Shown here in pieces: positions 10,893 through 22,039 of a stretch of DNA of 64,000 nt (position 1 is the first letter of the stretch; each line of letters begins with the position of its first letter). This DNA comes from Semisulcospira habei. Lineage: Eukaryota; Mollusca; Gastropoda; Semisulcospiridae. The position numbers and the translations under genes are program-made. Under the pieces are notes generated by a model, which was not told the DNA's origin, did not search any database, and saw nothing but the letters and a program-made list of their open reading frames with translations. Location of the stretch: assembly GCA_036245525.1 (NCBI GenBank), contig BTPG01000004.1:164281669-164345668 (forward strand), given 5' to 3'.

Positions 10893-11724
10893 ACTCATAG
10901 TATATTCGGCGCTGTCCATGCCACTTGAATACATCTACTTTTCTCAGAGCATTGGGTGATCATATATGCACGAGTCCCTACACAAAACACAGCCGCAGCG
11001 GGTGCCTCTCTCAATTCGCTAGATACAGCTGATTCAGCGGTTGCGAATCGATGGAGACATATTATGTCGGTGCAAAGAGGGCCTAATGAGCGTCTTGGCG
11101 CCATGACCGCAAACGTCAGGTACATTGACATCCCCCGGTAAAGAAACATTGAAGGTCTCTTAATGAACAACAATCGCCTTAGCCCACCCCGGCCCTCCCC
11201 TTCCCTCCGACCTACTACGCAAAAGGCTATCGGGCGAAAGTGTGCTGCTGTGGACCTACTGCAGGGTTCATTTTAGGCACGCGCTATGCCGTGAATGGCG
11301 CATCATTTCCCGAAATGACCCATAACATTTTGAGCTGAGTTGACAGTGACTCATCGATTTCCCAAGGCTGCGGGCCCTCGGCAAAAGTTGTTTCTAAATG
11401 CCTACCGCTCTTTTGCGATTTTCGTCAGTCGTGCAATAGTTCCTTTTTCACTAATTTTCTTTGTTTATTTTTCCGCAATCACATCAGTCAAACTCGAACA
11501 CGATCGATATCGATCGAAGCGGCGGTGCATTTGTCGTCTGCACGATGATACGATAATGCACGCTGGTGCACGAAATTGGGAAGTGACTCCACGTGCCTCT
11601 CATCAGATTGGCTATCGCGCTGTTTGATGGTAAACGAAAGTAGCCTGACTGGACCGAACACTCGCTCTCAGCATCGCCATCGCTTCCAACGAAAGTTGGA
11701 AATGTCGCCTAAATAAACAACTGG
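10893..11724. other. No gene seen
   Basis: Unrecognised, mostly complex sequence. Short frames on both strands show no domain or motif that I know. A CGATCGATATCGATCG palindrome lies near 11500. Confidence 0.5.
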
Positions 11725-11729
11725 AGCCA

Positions 11730-11837
11730 GTTGCATGAGCGAGCTTAGTCCTGCACCAGCCACTAAGCAAGGTGCGCCGCTATAAAGCGGCGCACCTTGC
11801 TTAGTGGCTGGTCCAGGACTAAGCTCGGTCATGCAAC
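11730..11837. mobile_element. Family C palindrome, copy 2
   Basis: It runs GTTGCATGAGCGAGCTTAG to the complement ending CATGCAAC. The apex is GGTGCGCCGC-TATAAA-GCGGCGCACC. In copy 3 the matching bases are GGTGCTCCGC and GCGGAGCACC, so both arms changed together. Confidence 0.88.
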
Positions 11838-12263
11838 CGCCCCCTGAGGCATACCCCTGGCCGGATAGCGGAAACTGACATCCAATACCGCTGTGTCCGC
11901 CGAGGGACCATCCAGCACATATGCAATAATACAATGCGACACGTGAGGAAGAAAGTACAGACGCCGATGCCGGATGTGAAGGAAAGTTCCAGGTCACGTG
12001 GCTCCGTTTGTTTCCGTGGCTGTTCTATGAAAACAATATAATATTTGGTAAATTGCGCCCTTGCGCACGGGAAGACTGAAGCCAAACAATCTAGCACTTC
12101 CGAACCGTCAAGCACGTTGACCAAGCGTGCATCTGGGTCACACTGATGATCATCAACAGCTGATCAGTTGCCCCAGAAGAACATGAAACTGAGAACACGT
12201 GCAAAAAGCAGCTATAAAAACTCTGTCGAGAGACGAGACGGCCGTCACGATTGCCCTTGAAGG
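11838..12263. other. No gene seen
   Basis: Unrecognised sequence between a family C palindrome and a family E half-element. Confidence 0.5.
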
Positions 12264-12315
12264 TTTAACTCATTCGAGACGTGCCGCCTCCGGATACGCG
12301 GCTTATTCATGACAT
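12264..12315. mobile_element. Family E left half
   Basis: TTAACTCATTCGAGACGTGC then CGCCTCCGGATACGCGGCTTA matches the left arm of the complete element at 39334; the right arm is absent. Confidence 0.75.
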
Positions 12316-12477
12316 GACTGTCAGATTTGCTAGAAGAGAATAGCCAGGAGCTTGCCTGTTGTAACAGTGCTTGCTGATGAAATCACAGGCTATTGTAGTC
12401 CACCACAAACTGGCTAATGATGATAAGTGTGAGGGTTGTCCACCCTGTGACACCCCAGCCATGCATCTATCTATATA

Positions 12478-12507
12478 CTAATGGTCAAAACTTAAGGGCC
12501 ACTTTTT
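12478..12507 (+). repeat. Left terminal inverted repeat of the Tc1-like element
   Basis: CTAATGGTCAAAACTTAAGG then GCCAC, next to a TA. It matches the right end at 14188-14217 with one or two differences, plus a CCC insertion in the right copy. Confidence 0.9.
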
Positions 12508-13019
12508 ATCGCAGACGTACCGACGGACAACACCACACAAATAATGTAACAATACTTGACGTCAGTACTTTGCAAATTTATTCAGTAACAATTTCATTTA
12601 AGTTTTGAGTAAATCAAGCAATTGTAACAACAGCAGTACGTTAGAATGTTCATCCACCCCTCATTTGAAAAGTCACACAAGACTGGTCCAGTCAGTAGCG
12701 AGTCATGTACCCACCGTTTGCAGCCAAGCATTCAATGCAGCGTTGACGCATGGAGTTCATCAGGGTTCGGAGAACATGCTGTGGGATCGCTTCCCAATAT
12801 TGATGCAGGAACTGAGTCAGCTGGGGGACTCACAAACCAGATAGGTGAGGCTAGCGCTGGCAGAATTGTACACAAACCAAGGGGAATCACTCAGCGCTGG
12901 ACAGACAAACAGTTAGATCCCCTGCCCCCGCCCATCAGGCACCCAATCGCCAGCCCACAGAGAAATACGCAATAAATAAGCTAGGGGACGCCTTGAGGTG
13001 GGGGTTGGTTGCTGACTAC

Positions 13020-13867
13020 ACGTTACCCCAGCACGTCCCAGAGGTGCTCGATGGGAGCCAGATCAGGTGAACGATGTCCCGTTGCTCAAGGTACTCATCC
13101 ACCACACGGGCGCGATGAGGTCGAGCGTTGTCGTCATGCAGAACAGCATTGTCGCCTATGGCTTGGAGAGCTGGCTGGATGAGGGGCTGCACAATCTCGT
13201 CCCGATAGCGCAGTCCAGTCAGGGTGCCTCGGATGACGTGGAGGAGGGGGGGGGGGTCCTGCCTTCCCTGTGGTGAAGCCTGCCCAGACCATGACTGAGC
13301 CACCTCCGTAGCGATCCACCTCTTGGACGCATCCATTCGTGAATCGCTCGCCCTGGCGTCTCCAGACCCTCACCCTGCCATCGTTGAAGGACACAGTGAA
13401 CCGTGACTCATCAGTAAACAGAACCTGAGTCCACCAGAGTCTGTTCCACCTCACATGTTGACGACACCAGGCAACCCGGGCTCTGCGATGAGCTGGAGTG
13501 AGGGGTATTCTCACTGCTGCTCTGCATGAAGCCAGGCCAATTTCGCGCAGACGTCGGCAGACTGTGCTTCTGCTGACGTTAACATTTGCAGAATGCATCA
13601 GTTGACGTCGCAGAGTGGTTGACGTGACAGTTCGGTCGCGCAGAGCCGCCACACAGAGGTATCTGTTTTCCCTTCTGCTGGTGCAGTGCGGGCGTCCTGA
13701 GCAGGGTCGTTCTGCCCTTACAGTTTCTTGTAATCGTGCCAGCAGCCTCTGGATCACTGAATGTGACACCCCAAGACGTCTCCCAACTTCTTGTCCGGAA
13801 ATTCCATCCTGCAGCCGCCATGCTAGCGCCCGGCCTTGATCTACTGGCGTTAGGTTTCGACGTGGTT
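13020..13867 (-). pseudogene. Tc1-like transposase, frameshifted
   Basis: The minus-strand frame from about 13867 gives an N-terminal helix-turn-helix (GRALAWRLQDGISGQEVG then RRLGVSHSVIQ), a second DNA-binding region (RTVTSTTLRRQLM), and the catalytic core with LFTDESRF (first Asp), GGSVMVWAG, and after a frameshift DNARPHRARV (second Asp). The shift lies in the G10 run at 13249-13258. Near 13040-13075, the usual third-acid region is shifted again: PDLAPIEHLWDVLG appears in another frame, after an apparent small deletion. A stop (near 13868) precedes the helix-turn-helix and no ATG is seen between, so the start is lost. The enzyme would cut DNA at the inverted ends; this copy cannot. Confidence 0.9.
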
Positions 13868-14415
13868 AGGAAACTGACAATTATTTCCCTACTGTACCGG
13901 TATTTGTAGCGAAACAGTGCTCAGTGTTCACGACTGACTCCTTTAGCACGTGCTTCACGACTGTACCGAGTTTTTCACCTGCCTGCCTTTGGTACGCTTG
14001 CCAATATCGCACAACTTTTCAAAACTGACGATATTTCACGTGCATTTGACATGTTCGTGGAAATTGATGAATTGTTGTCTATTGTTCCCTGTTAAGTGGA
14101 CTGTCTAAGGTCAACTTTTAACCATTTGGATTGAAAGAACTTTGTATTTTAATAGCGTACTTGCGACGATAAACAATGACACAAAAAGTGGGGTGGCCCT
14201 TTAGTTTTGACCATTAGTATATTTGGTTAGACTGTCCGTAGTTGGACGACTATCGCCCCCCGTTGTTTGTTTATTTATTTATTTATTTATTTATTTTTGG
14301 CTAGAAAGTAACATGTCAGACAATATTACCCGTCTTTTCGCCGAAAAAAAAATATCATCAGATCCAATGAAATGTGCGGACGAGAGTCAGAAGGCGGCAA
14401 ACAGTCCTGGGATCA

Positions 14416-14522
14416 GTTGTATGAATGCGCTTAGTCCTGCGCCAGCCACTAAGCAAGGTGCTCCGCTATAGCGGAGCACCTTGCTTAGTGACTGGCGCAG
14501 CCATTAAGCTCACTCATGCAAC
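14416..14522. mobile_element. Family C palindrome, copy 3
   Basis: It starts GTTGTATGAATGCGCTTAG and ends CTCATGCAAC. The apex GCTCCGC-TATA-GCGGAGC is a perfect pair. Confidence 0.87.
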
Positions 14523-14815
14523 TGGCACCAGATTCTACTCCAATGTCCAAACGAATATGCAGATGACCGGCAGACGATATTTATCACGATAACGATCCGG
14601 GCAACAGTTGTGACCGACAGTTACTGGGTCCAGCTGTTAACCAAGGACAACGTATTAACCCCCTTGCGCCTGCAGGTGCCGGTAATGTTAACCCCTTCAC
14701 TACCGGTGGACGCAAAATGAGGTGTTTGAAGAAATCCACCACCGAGTGACGCCACCAGTTCCGACAACGTAGAAAGGAACAGGAGCAGGAAGAGACATCT
14801 GGTATTATGACTGAC

Positions 14816-15217
14816 GTGTGAATGTTGTAAAATGACTGAAAGACCTTTGAGATCTTCTTCTCATTTATACGCAGAAGAGTTCCAGCCTTCCGTTACGCTC
14901 AAAAGGCGGTGGGAACGTCTGGTACGTGCGGTTACTCACATGGATCGTGACAAGAAGGGCAGAGAAGCCTCAGCTGACGCAAGACAACATTGATAACCCG
15001 TTGTATCGACGCATTTTAGAATTCAAAGTCTGCCATGAAGCAGATCGCTCTAACCCATTACATCCTGAGGCTGATTTTGTAAAAAAAAAATGTGCTTATT
15101 GGCCTATGAAGGCTACACGCCAGATCAGGAGATAGATCAAGCATTTTAGTTCAAGTGTGGTGCCAGAATAGCTTAGCGCCACAGGCGCCAAGCTTTTCTG
15201 GCACCACCCTTGAACTA
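14816..15217. repeat. Dispersed repeat K, copy 1, carrying an A core
   Basis: GTCTGGTACGTGCG, then GCAAGACAACATTGATAA and CTGCCATGAAGCAGA recur at 26574-27240. An A core lies at 15147-15217 (GTGGTGCC and GGCACCAC), preceded by CCTGAGGCTGATTTTGTAAA, the same flank as at 23861. This is the A2 context, different from A1 and A3. Confidence 0.75.
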
Positions 15218-15697
15218 TCATATCTTGAACTATCTTGCATAAACTTATTATCACAGACTGTTGCATGACGTCTCATTTATATCACGAATGTGACTTTTTT
15301 TCTTTTTTTTCTCCCTTCGTAACTATTACAACTACGTATGGTGTTGCATGGACCCAAAGGGACCTATCTTTAAACCTGTGACTGGACTATAACATTAAGC
15401 ACGGTGGACTTTTATTGCGTTGCTTGACAACCTTGCTTATCCCTGCTTTCCGGAGAAAAGCTAACCAGTGCGTCTGTGCAGGCTGAAACAATAATATTGC
15501 AGTCTCGAGTGGTTTCTCAGTTGGCGACACAGCTAATCCAAACAAAGGAGTGACGGATTGTTTTGACCGCGTGTTGTCTGCTGTGATTGCGCTAGTCACC
15601 GCCAGCAGTCACGTGTGAAGATTGTTTGAGCGTGTGCTAGTTGGTTTGAACCGCCTACAGCTCTTGACTATTGGAATCCTCTAGTACCAATTGGATA

Positions 15698-15740
15698 CTT
15701 AGACACTTTGTGTTGTGTAATTACACGCTAAGTGTCTATA
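15698..15740. repeat. Short hairpin upstream of the LINE
   Basis: TTAGACACTTTGTGT and ACACGCTAAGTGTCTA pair around a TAAT apex. It lies about 135 bp before the endonuclease frame. Confidence 0.6.
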
Positions 15741-15875
15741 CGATTTTTTTTTTCTTCAGCCCACACATTGTTTTTTTTTTTGTTGTTGTTGTTTGGGTTT
15801 TTGTTTATTTTTGTATTTGCTGTTATTATTGTTTTTGCTCTGTTCTGCTTGACTATCTATACGTTCGCCTTTAAT

Positions 15876-16498
15876 ATGTCAATAGGTGGCAACAGCATTC
15901 ATTCTTTAAATATCGGTCATCTTAATGTGTATCACCTTTGTCACAAAATACCAGATATAACTATTCTCCTAAACCAGTCCTCACCATTTCACATTTTTGG
16001 ATTTACGGAATCTCGTCTAACAGCTAACATTAGTGACCATGCCATAGCTATATACAATTACTCCATTCTCAGGCGAGATGCATCTGCCCCCGGACATACT
16101 GGCCTAGCTGTGTACGTACACAATTCCATCAACAACTATGTAAAGAGGCGTTGTGATTTAGAATCCCCTAATATAGAGTGCATGTGGTTAGAAGTTAAAA
16201 CGACCAAGTCCTCGCCTGTTCTTATAGGTTTTGTATATAGAAACCCAGCGGCCTCAGCCTCCTGGCAGGACGAGTTTGTGTTAATGATGGATGTGGTTCA
16301 GGAGTCCAAAGGTGATGTACATATTTTGGGAGACTTCAACATAGACTTGCAAAAGCAAGGACACACTTCGTGGAGATCCATGTTGAATTTTTTAGGGTTG
16401 AAACAGCTTGTCCAGTCACCTACTAGAGTGACTTCCTCATCTTCAACGCTGATAGACCATGTATATAGCACAAATGTCAGCGTTGTAAAAAAATGTTA
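15876..16498 (+). pseudogene. LINE AP-like endonuclease domain
   Basis: The protein contains the expected metal-binding blocks in order: LNIGHLNV at the start, FTESRL with the catalytic Glu, YRNPAAS, GDFNID, and the start of the SDH block, which is now out of frame. The enzyme nicks chromosomal DNA to prime reverse transcription. I chose ATG 15876; the same frame is open upstream to 15732, but that part is a T-rich hydrophobic leader without domain content. The frame breaks in an A7 run at 16487-16493. ISDHFPVCF continues in the next frame, so this and the reverse transcriptase were once one protein. Confidence 0.88.
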
Positions 16499-16591
16499 GC
16501 GTACCTAATATTTCCATTAGTGATCACTTTCCTGTTTGTTTTACGTTGTCTGTTAGGTTAGCTAAACAGTCAATCAAAGGACACACTATAG

Positions 16592-18688
16592 ATGTATAGA
16601 TGTTTTAAAAAATTCGACCAAACTGCTTTTTTATATGAACTATCTTTAGTACCATTTTATGATATAAAAAACTGCAAAAACCCTAACGATGCCCTGTCAC
16701 GCTGGTACGAGCTGTTTCTCGCCGTTCTGGATAGACACGCGCCTAAGCGCATCAAACGCGTCAAATATCCTGTTATGCCAAAATGGCTCTCTGATGAGAT
16801 AAAACAAGCAATGGAGGTAAGAGATGAATTAAAACGAGACAAGAAATTTACTGAATACAAGAAGCAGCGAAACCATGTCAAATCTCTAGTTCGTAAAGCA
16901 CAGAGGCAAAATGCAGAACAAATTATTGCCGACGGCAAAGACATCCGTTCAGTCTGGCAAGTAATAAACAATTTCACCAAAGGTAATAGTAAACGATCGC
17001 CTAATATTCCGCCCGATCTTACTGCTGATGCATTCAACGCTCACTTCATAACTGTTGCTCAAACTCTGGCGAAGTCAAATACACCTAACCCTGTAAACTA
17101 CACTTGCTCTCATCAACTACGTCACCATAGTCAACAGAGAGCCTGCGGCCCATTTTTAGTACCGCTTATGACTGTCCTAGATGTAGGCAAATCTATTTCC
17201 AGTTTAAAGAACAAATCGTCTTGCGGTCCAGATGGCATTAGTAGTCAGATTTTAAAACTATCTCTGCCCTACGTCGTCGCATCCCTGACCTTTATTTATA
17301 ATTTATCGATCAGACATAACGTTTTTCCCGACGAGCTGAAAAAAGCGAAGGTAATCCCGCTTCCCAAAAGCAAAGATTTATGCAACCTAAACGAGTACAG
17401 GCCCATTTCCATATTATCCAGTATTTCAAAACCGCTCGAGAGACATATCCATACTCATCTTCTAAACTTTCTGGAGCAAAACCATCTGATAACTGCAGCA
17501 CAATCAGGATTTCGACCTCTACATTCGTGCCAAACTGCCCTCAATCATTTAATTGATAAATGGCTCTCTGCCATAAATGACAATAAAGTATCAGGTACAA
17601 TCTTTCTTGACCTGAAAAAAGCTTTTGATCTTGTCAACCACTCTATCCTACTAAAAAAACTACCATTCTATCACATTGACTCAAATACTGTCTCCTTTAT
17701 ATCTTCCTATCTCAGGGACAGAACACAGAAAGTACTGCTAAATGGCAAGTATTCCTCTGATGGTTTAGTAACTTGCGGTATTCCACAAGGGTCTATTCTA
17801 GGGCCCTTATTATTTAATCTTTTTATTAATGATCTGCCACTGTGCATATCTCATTTAGACGCAAACTGCGATCTGTTCGCAGATGACACGACCATACACA
17901 CATCTGATAAAGATATCACAACCATTAATAAGGTACTCCAACAAAGTCTTGATGAAGTAGCAGGCTGGTGCAGTGATAATCACATGATTATTAGTATTTC
18001 AAAGACAAAGAGCATGTTAGTTACTACACGTCAGAAACACCAGCATGGCCTACCACCTTTAACACTTTCCTTAGATAGACAGCTTGTTGAACAAGTAACT
18101 AGGCATCGCTTATTAGGCATTATAGTGGACAACCAATTAAGCTGGGAGCCGCATACTGACTCAATATGCAAAACAATCTCCAAAAACCTGTTCCTGTTAT
18201 CAAAACTACGCCATATAGTTAATACTGATATCCGTAAACTCTTTTTCCATGCGCATATCAAAACGCATTGTGACTACAGTTCTACCGTCTGGGATGGATG
18301 CAGCGAAGTTCACATGAAAAAAGTTAATTCCTTGTATCGTCGGGGCATTAAATTAATACTTCCCAGTCCTACTTCGACTGATGAAAAATTAAAATCTCTC
18401 AAGTTACTAACATTGAAGAAACAGTTTGAATTTAATCGCTGTGTTCTACTGCACAAGATCATGCACGGAAAAGCAAAACCCTATCTAAAAATTCTATTTT
18501 CCGACAATGATAGGAAAAACACGAGAACTAGTTTGATCCACCTTCCAAAAATTAGATTAGACATCTGTAAAACCAGTCAGTCTTTTTCAGGCGCTAAAGC
18601 GTGGAATATGTTACCTCCACACCTGAAATCAATTTGTAAGATTAGCGTCTTCAAAGATCGCCTCCATAAATATTTACTTCAGAAGTAA
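16592..18688 (+). CDS. LINE reverse transcriptase, 698-residue open frame
   Basis: Order of motifs: a linker with MPKWLSDEIK; NKSSCGPDGIS; KKAKVIPLPK; EYRPISILS; QSGFRPLHSCQTAL; FLDLKKAFDLVNH (catalytic Asp); GIPQGSILGPLLFNLFIND; FADD at residues 429-432 in place of the common YADD; then a thumb with HRLLGIIVD, and the C-terminal block GAKAWNMLPPHLKS. The frame is open to a TAA stop at 18686-18688. A shift of about one base near 16590 separates it from the preceding frame, so the ATG at 16592 is probably not a natural start. Phe at the first active-site position is tolerated in some reverse transcriptases. Codon use and integrity suggest a fairly young copy. Confidence 0.92.
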   Translation: MYRCFKKFDQTAFLYELSLVPFYDIKNCKNPNDALSRWYELFLAVLDRHAPKRIKRVKYPVMPKWLSDEIKQAMEVRDELKRDKKFTEYKKQRNHVKSLVRKAQRQNAEQIIADGKDIRSVWQVINNFTKGNSKRSPNIPPDLTADAFNAHFITVAQTLAKSNTPNPVNYTCSHQLRHHSQQRACGPFLVPLMTVLDVGKSISSLKNKSSCGPDGISSQILKLSLPYVVASLTFIYNLSIRHNVFPDELKKAKVIPLPKSKDLCNLNEYRPISILSSISKPLERHIHTHLLNFLEQNHLITAAQSGFRPLHSCQTALNHLIDKWLSAINDNKVSGTIFLDLKKAFDLVNHSILLKKLPFYHIDSNTVSFISSYLRDRTQKVLLNGKYSSDGLVTCGIPQGSILGPLLFNLFINDLPLCISHLDANCDLFADDTTIHTSDKDITTINKVLQQSLDEVAGWCSDNHMIISISKTKSMLVTTRQKHQHGLPPLTLSLDRQLVEQVTRHRLLGIIVDNQLSWEPHTDSICKTISKNLFLLSKLRHIVNTDIRKLFFHAHIKTHCDYSSTVWDGCSEVHMKKVNSLYRRGIKLILPSPTSTDEKLKSLKLLTLKKQFEFNRCVLLHKIMHGKAKPYLKILFSDNDRKNTRTSLIHLPKIRLDICKTSQSFSGAKAWNMLPPHLKSICKISVFKDRLHKYLLQK

Positions 18689-18837
18689 TAGTATGTTCGG
18701 CTCCCTTATGCTACTATTCGTATAGTTAGTACAGTTAGTGACAAGTTTCCTATTACCTAATACTTTTCTACTGTTGCTACAGATTATGTAATAGTTCGAT
18801 TGTCTGCATTAACATGTCAGGTTCATACCTGTGTATA

Positions 18838-18940
<103 letters not shown>

Positions 18941-19413
18941 TCCCCCTCTGAGTGGTGGTGGTGGGGGAGAGGGGGGGGGAAGGGGATGGGTCTTTTTACT
19001 TACATATGTTTTATCTTTTGATGTATCGTCTGATGTATTTTTATATGTGTAGAGTAGCAGGACAGTTTGGAAGATAGGCATTGCTATGCCTAAAACTTTT
19101 TATCCTGAATAAAAACGTTTCATCATCATAGTCAAATTAATTTCAAGCGAACGTGTATCATGATGAAAAGGTTAGTAACAGTACCGGCGCACAAGCGGTT
19201 AATGCACTGCGCGGATGTTTGACCCCAGTACCGCACAGAGTCCCAAGGTTGCCACGGAAACAAAAGAGGCACAGTTTCCGGGGACCCAAGCAGCGTCACA
19301 CTCACGGCCAAATACGGAAATGCGCTTCCTTACGACAATGTCTCGTTCTGACGGCGGCTTGGAGCCGAGCAGGCAGCGTCATAACTAAAACTCACATACC
19401 AAACACCCCACTG

Positions 19414-19525
19414 AGCAAAGGTCCTCGGGCCCACGACGGCCGCAGCGGTGGGCCCGCGCAAGACTGTGGATATCACAACCACGACTGTGCGCGGACCCAT
19501 TGCGGCCGTCGTAGGATCGAAGACT
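19414..19525. mobile_element. Family F long hairpin
   Basis: ACGACGGCCGCAG and its complement form outer arms (19428-19468 and 19480-19520) with CGCGCAAGACTGTGG and CCACGACTGTGCGCG inside. It shares the AAGGTCCTCGGGCCCAC flank with 6320. Confidence 0.75.
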
Positions 19526-19686
19526 GGCGACATATCTGTGCAATTTCAGAGAGACTTTATCGGTCCACGCTGCAAGGTTCTCAAAGACTAAGACACACAG
19601 GCACATCTCGCAGGTGTACTAGGCATGACACGTACAGACTAAAGTAGGGAAGCCAGTTTTTACGGTTTGTATCAAAGCATAGATTT

Positions 19687-19873
19687 TTTTCAATGTGTGT
19701 GTGTGCGTGCGTGCGTAAGTGCGTGCGTACGCGTGTGTCACTTGCATGACGCGACTGTGCACACGACAGTACACAGGAGGGAGAACAGGCTGGCCGTCAC
19801 GTGGACGCGCAGGTCTTTCGGGCAACCCTTTGCGTGTCGGTAGCGGTTTCTGTCGCGATGATTCCTGCAGGAA
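19687..19873. repeat. Dispersed repeat with a family D left half
   Basis: GTGTGTCACTTGCATGACGC, then ACTGTGCACACGACAGTACA and ACGCGCAGGTCTTT, lead into the left arm of family D (19824-19873). The same arrangement recurs at 21935-22131, where D is complete. Confidence 0.78.
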
Positions 19874-20021
19874 AAGCGGGATTTTCGATGTTATACAATG
19901 AAAATCTCGATTTTCTCAAAAGTAGACATACTGGCTTTTGCCAAATAACGGCAGATTTATTTCTGTTCTCGTGACTGTAGAAGAAGATCTTGACTACAGG
20001 TTTACAGTGACCAAAAGACAT

Positions 20022-20303
20022 AAGCCCAAAGCCGGCCTTTTCTAATAATTATTTGTCGATGTTTTTTTTTAAAAATATCTTCTCAGCGCGGGAAATCAAT
20101 AAAACAACCCGCTAGATGCACATCGAGAAAAAGCATGTCTCTACTGCAGCCTGTGATGACACGCCTATAAAGGGACTACACAAACACTGCGCTTGTCATT
20201 AAATGGAATCTAGCGGGTTGTTTTATCGATTTCCCGCGCTGAGAAGATATTTTTTAAAAAAAACCATCGACAAATAATTATTAGAAAAGGCTTTGGGCTT
20301 TTT
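20022..20303. repeat. Foldback with arms of about 95 bp
   Basis: AGCCCAAAGCC, then TAATAATTATTTGTCGATG, GAAGATATTTTT-type sequence and ACAACCCGCTAGAT, repeats as the complement from 20208 to 20303. The spacer is about 90 bp. Small indels in the T/A runs are the main differences between the arms. Confidence 0.88.
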
Positions 20304-20515
20304 TAGACCCACGGGAGAAACGGAGAAGGGAGGGGGGATCGGAAGTATTTTCCGGAGGCCTTGGGGGGGATGTTTATGGCCTGGAAAGTTGAAGGCATAT
20401 GGTGGCAGAGAACCTATGGTGAAACGATAAAAAGGGGATGAGCGGCTTTTCTCTCTGTCTCTTCCCCACCAACCCCCCACCCACCCACCCCCCACCGGTG
20501 GGAGCCGGGGGGGGG

Positions 20516-20591
<76 letters not shown>

Positions 20592-20619
20592 CTCGTTCCC
20601 CTTTCCATCCATTTATGTA

Positions 20620-20695
<76 letters not shown>
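20516..20695. repeat. Two (GA)n arrays separated by 37 bp
   Basis: Each array is about 70 bp. They are split by a short unique piece containing CATCCATTTATG. Long SLSLSL-type frames here are artefacts of the repeat. Confidence 0.96.
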
Positions 20696-20698
<3 letters not shown>

Positions 20699-20699
20699 A

Positions 20700-21289
20700 C
20701 GCCAAGTCATTCACTTAAAATGGCGGGAGCAGACGACTGCGAGAACGCAAAAGCAAGAGACAATTAATATGTCTATTTTTGTGTCAAGCGAGTTTTGCAT
20801 TCTGTTACAATGGAAATCTCGCTTTTTACAAAAATGGAACGACATTGAGACGCCGGACGGAGCGCCGGCGGACGAGGGCTGCTGTGAGGCGGGGGTTGGG
20901 GTGGGGTGGGATTGAAGGGGTGGGGGGGACTGACTCAGTTTCGCCTTGCCAGAAACTACATGACTCTGCCTCTTTCGATAATAATCAAAATCGTGTTTAC
21001 AACTGTGGTTTATGTGTTCAAAGAACCAAGTCGCCAGTGCTTAAACCATTTAGTTGACGATGAAACAGAACTGGTAAGGCCGGCCGGTCGTAATCATTGA
21101 AACAGCCCTTCAAACTTGTGAAGATTAGCACTGACGTCTGACGCTCGCTTCACACTTCGCACTGGCCGTACCCTTGCTGAACGCCCGACCCTTGCCTCGA
21201 CTTGAGGAACACAGATAAAAATCAGACCGGCAAGACAATTATTGATTTCCTCACGATTTCTTCCGAAATTTAGATCATCGAGTTCACTT
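20700..21289. other. No gene seen
   Basis: Unrecognised sequence. A short G-rich stretch lies near 20890-20930. Confidence 0.5.
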
Positions 21290-21354
21290 GCAAGAGGCAA
21301 AGATCCTCATGAGTCCCCGCATCTGCGGGGGCCCATGAGGATCTATGCCTCTTT
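21290..21354. mobile_element. Family B hairpin core
   Basis: GCAAGAGGCAAAGATCCTCA and TGAGGATCTATGCCTCTT form the arms. One arm has AAAG and the other CTAT, so this copy is not fully paired. Confidence 0.82.
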
Positions 21355-21634
21355 CAAATGGACGCAGTTGCAGGGGCTTCCAAGGATCTATGCGTATCAT
21401 ACAGAGGCGTAGTGTTGTGGTAAAGAGAAATAAGGTAAAAATAAAGGCGTCACTAATTGGCGATCGTGAGACCCAGTGCCGAATTATTCAAATCGTCTCA
21501 CACCTTGGAAAATACGAGCGTTTCCGCGCCAAAGCCCATGATAATTCTGCCACAGCACTCCCGTCTGATTGTGCTGGACAGAATGGGATGGAATGACACG
21601 GGCGAATCACTGAGTTACCTCGAACGGGGAGGGG

Positions 21635-22039
21635 TGTGTGTGTGTGTGTGGGGGGGGGGGGGGCTAACGTTTTGTTTGGGACCTTCAGCCTGACGCCAAA
21701 GACCTCCCGACGGCAGACCTTGCTTTCCAGTGGCCGAAAAATCAACAACACAAAAGGGGGGGGGGGGGGAAGAGGTGTCAAAACTATAAAAAGGACTTTG
21801 TTACAGGAATTGTTATAAAAAATCGCTGGGGGTGGGGCTAGGATCCCTTGGAAACCACCCTCCCTCCTCCAACCCCCCCCCCCCTCCGCCCCCCGAGATC
21901 CGCCCCTGGTTGGGATGTGATGAGATGGGATGGATGTGTGTGTGCGTGCGTGCGTCTGTGTGTAAGTAAAGAGCGTCCGCGTGTGTCACTTGCATGACGC
22001 TACTGTGCACACGACAGTACACAGGACGCGCAGGTCTTT
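21635..22039. other. G-rich and C-rich simple tracts, then repeat flank
   Basis: Poly-G runs at 21651-21663 and 21758-21769 and a C-rich run near 21867-21892. From 21935 on, the sequence is the dispersed repeat shared with 19687. Confidence 0.7.

Larger units (their letters stand above)
12478..14217 (-). mobile_element. Tc1/mariner-type DNA transposon, both ends present
   Basis: The left end CTAATGGTCAAAACTTAAGG and the right end (complement CTAATGGTCAAAACTAAAGG) form terminal inverted repeats of about 30 bp. Each is bordered by TA (12476-12477 and 14218-14219), the target duplication typical of this superfamily. Total length is about 1.74 kb, normal for Tc1. The interior carries one transposase-like frame on the minus strand. 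Cut-and-paste movement is inferred from the family. Confidence 0.92.

Noticed and set aside
12646..13839. Plus-strand frames across the Tc1-like element
   Set aside because: Shadows of the minus-strand transposase.
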